From Clostridia bacterium (GTDB lineage: Bacteria; Bacillota; Peptococcia; DRI-13; SM3-B62), in the NCBI GenBank assembly GCA_018433675.1, contig JAHDQS010000002.1:1-64000 (forward strand): a stretch of DNA of 64,000 nt, written 5' to 3'. Below the pieces are notes generated by a model, which ran no database searches, had not been told where the DNA came from, and saw only the letters and a program-made list of their open reading frames with translations. How positions within the stretch are numbered: position 1 is the stretch's first letter; each line of letters begins with the position of its first letter. The position numbers and the translations under genes are program-made. Below, in pieces: positions 62,428 through 64,000 of the stretch.

Positions 62428-63586
62428 ACCAAACACCAAAATTCCGTGTGTTTATATGAGAGGCGGCACCAGCAAGGCGTGTTTCTTCCATGACAAGGAT
62501 ATTCCTAAGGACCCTGCCCAAAGAGACAAGGTGATTTTAAGTGCATTCGGGAGTCCTGACCGTCGTCAAATAGACGGTATGGGCGGTGCTGACACTTCAA
62601 CAAGTAAAGTTGCCATAATCAGCAAGAGCGAGCGTGAGGGCGTTGACATTGATTACGATTTCGGCCAGGTTAGTATTGACTTACCGATTGTAGGTAAAAC
62701 AATGAACTGCGGAAACATCTCCTCGGCTGTAGGCCCCTTTGCCATTGATGAAGGATTGGTTGAAGCGGTGGAACCGATAACGGTTGTCCGTATATTCAAT
62801 ACCAATACCAATAAGAGGATAATTGCGCATGTTCCCGTTAAGGACGGCAAAGCGCTGACTGAAGGGGATTTCCATATAGATGGTGTTCCTGGTACCGGTG
62901 CTAAGATTCGCCTTGAATTCCAAAATCCTCAGGGCTCCGTATCGGGAAAGCTGCTACCTACAGGAAATCCTAAAGATACTATCGAGATTGAGGGTAAAAC
63001 CTACGAATATTCTTTCGTAGATGCTGCAAACCCTGTGGTTTTTGTCCGGGCAGAACTGTTCGGGCTTACTGGGACAGAAATGCCCTGGGAGTTCGAGGCT
63101 CGTTCGGATGCCAAGGAAATATGCCGCATACTTGAGATTATTCGGGGTACCTGTGCAATAAAAATAGGACTTGCCAGCAGTCTTGAGGATGCTGCGGTCA
63201 ACAGCCAAACCCTTCCCAAGATACTGTATTGTACAGAGCCCAAGGATTATACCTCTGGCAGCGGCAAAGAGATTAAGAAAGAAGACGTTGATTATGTAGG
63301 ACGTATGTTCTCATTAGGCATGAAAATGATTCAAGCTTACATGGGTACTGGCAGTATTTGCACCATTGTTGCCGCAAATACTGCCGGTACAATAGTAAAT
63401 GACATTTTATGCAAAGATAAGGCGGGGCACAAGGTAAAGAAGGTTCGCATAGGACATCCTTTCGGTATTATGGAAGTAGAAGCCAATTTGGAGGATATGG
63501 ATTGTGGCGGCCACATTGTAAAATCCGGAATACTGGGAAGAACTGCAAGAAGAATCATGGAAGGATACGTTTATGTTCGTGATTGA
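62420..63586 (+). CDS. PrpF-family isomerase (methylitaconate/methylaconitate isomerase type)
   Basis: This 388-aa protein of the PrpF family (diaminopimelate epimerase-like fold) has IPCVYMRGGTSKACFF near the start, GMGGADTSTSKVAI, NCGNISSAVGPFAI, and GRTARRIMEGYVYV at the end. Characterised relatives are 2-methylaconitate cis-trans isomerase (PrpF), 3-methylitaconate isomerase (Mii) and oxalomesaconate tautomerase. ATG 62420 overlaps the aconitase stop; the frame runs further back but only as the aconitase's alternate frame. Coupling to the hydratase mirrors the PrpF-AcnD pairing. Confidence 0.9.
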   Translation: MYKPNTKIPCVYMRGGTSKACFFHDKDIPKDPAQRDKVILSAFGSPDRRQIDGMGGADTSTSKVAIISKSEREGVDIDYDFGQVSIDLPIVGKTMNCGNISSAVGPFAIDEGLVEAVEPITVVRIFNTNTNKRIIAHVPVKDGKALTEGDFHIDGVPGTGAKIRLEFQNPQGSVSGKLLPTGNPKDTIEIEGKTYEYSFVDAANPVVFVRAELFGLTGTEMPWEFEARSDAKEICRILEIIRGTCAIKIGLASSLEDAAVNSQTLPKILYCTEPKDYTSGSGKEIKKEDVDYVGRMFSLGMKMIQAYMGTGSICTIVAANTAGTIVNDILCKDKAGHKVKKVRIGHPFGIMEVEANLEDMDCGGHIVKSGILGRTARRIMEGYVYVRD

Positions 63587-63690
63587 ATGAAGAGCCATAT
63601 CTGGAACAACACCTGCCGTGCAAGTCAAGCTTGGTGTAGATGATACTGTGTAGAGATATTAATTAACTTCAGATAAGAGAGGTGATTGCT

Positions 63691-64000
63691 TTGAGAAAAC
63701 TCATAACGGGTATTTTTCTCTTGTCTCTTATCTTTTGTTTTTCTACTGAAGCCCTTGCCAATTCCGGGCCTGTTTTTTGGCAGGGCTACCCATCTTCGGA
63801 AATGATGGCAGTAGATAAGAATTCTCCGATTGTAGTGAAAAATGAAGACCTTGTTTTTGATTTTTCCGGTCACGAGGAAGGCTCTCATTATACAATCAGC
63901 GGGGAAGTTACAGCGACTTATGAAATGCTAAATCCAACAGACGAAAAGCAATCGGTGCAAATGGCCTTTCCCTATATCGAAGCACTGGATAGCCTGTCTG
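63691..64000 (+). CDS. Secreted protein of unknown function (partial)
   Basis: An open frame from TTG 63691 (behind GAGAGGTG) runs off the window. It has a clear signal peptide: basic start RKL, hydrophobic core ITGIFLLSLIFCFS, cleavage after EALA. The mature part contains YTISGEVTATYEMLNPTDEK and FPYIEALDS, a pattern I do not recognise by name. A relic of a related gene lies at 42271-42360 on the other side of the island. Confidence 0.75.
   Translation, partial: MRKLITGIFLLSLIFCFSTEALANSGPVFWQGYPSSEMMAVDKNSPIVVKNEDLVFDFSGHEEGSHYTISGEVTATYEMLNPTDEKQSVQMAFPYIEALDSLS

Noticed and set aside
42251-63690. Classic genomic island machinery (integrase, transposase, att sites)
   Set aside because: No integrase, transposase or IS ends were found, and tRNA-Pro at 40361 has no partial 3' copy visible downstream, so tRNA-targeted integration is not supported.

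Overview
The window reads as a chromosomal segment of an anaerobic, spore-forming, low-to-mid GC Firmicute, most like the Peptococcaceae/Desulfotomaculum-Pelotomaculum group. The grounds are the gene order tuf-S10-spc-alpha-ecfA1A2T-truA-rplM-rpsI, zinc-type S14, L36 and S4, a sporulation amidase (CwlD), strong Shine-Dalgarno sequences with many GTG and TTG starts, and clostridial families such as AgrBD, HD-GYP proteins and the AmmeMemoRadiSam set. This placement is inferred from gene content; no search was possible.

Layout. (1) 1-15.5 kb: the 3' end of tuf, a promoter and leader, then an almost gap-free run of ribosomal protein genes with secY, adk, map, infA and rpoA, closed by a hairpin terminator. 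(2) 15.7-21.8 kb: an ECF vitamin transporter energising module (ecfA1-ecfA2-ecfT) with truA, a universal stress protein with its own promoter, rplM-rpsI with promoter and leader, a CsaA-like protein and cwlD. (3) 21.9-28.3 kb: signalling and unknown-function genes: a small membrane protein, agrB, an overlooked agrD (43 aa), a membrane GGDEF/HD-GYP protein, the AmmeMemoRadiSam protein (Memo-AMMECR1 fusion) with its radical SAM partner, and a second HD-GYP protein. (4) 28.4-37.8 kb: a complete arginine operon argC-J-B-D-(M20 hydrolase)-F-G-H behind an ARG-box-like operator, closed by a terminator. (5) 37.8-42.3 kb: on the minus strand, paired half-size TauE/SafE proteins, a DNA-deoxyinosine glycosylase and a ZIP transporter; on the plus strand, a 37-aa peptide gene, tRNA-Pro(CGG), an unknown protein and a metallophosphoesterase.

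(6) 42.3-63.6 kb is an accessory catabolic island, all on the plus strand. Intact parts are a KRCGH-type lyase of the isocitrate lyase superfamily, a TAXI-TRAP transporter (binding protein plus fused permease), a C_GCxxG_C_C protein, an iron alcohol dehydrogenase, an MmgE/PrpD protein, a LUD protein, an AbrB-type membrane protein, an Old Yellow Enzyme, a Mop-like molybdenum hydroxylase, an IclR regulator, an Aquifex-type aconitase and a PrpF-type isomerase. Between them lie decayed genes: LeuC/LeuD-like fragments, a tungsten aldehyde:ferredoxin oxidoreductase, a PrpF fragment, and a second IclR-lyase pair. The best-supported logic is import of a carboxylate, PrpF double-bond isomerisation, hydration by the aconitase homologue and cleavage by the lyase. 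This fits 3-methylitaconate/2,3-dimethylmalate (giving propionate and pyruvate) or 2-methylaconitate/methylisocitrate (giving succinate and pyruvate). The true substrate is unknown.

(7) The window ends in a secreted-protein gene at 63.7 kb. A short relic of a related gene lies at the other edge of the island (about 42.27-42.36 kb). A strongly structured RNA candidate sits at 59.36-59.53 kb, just before the intact IclR gene.
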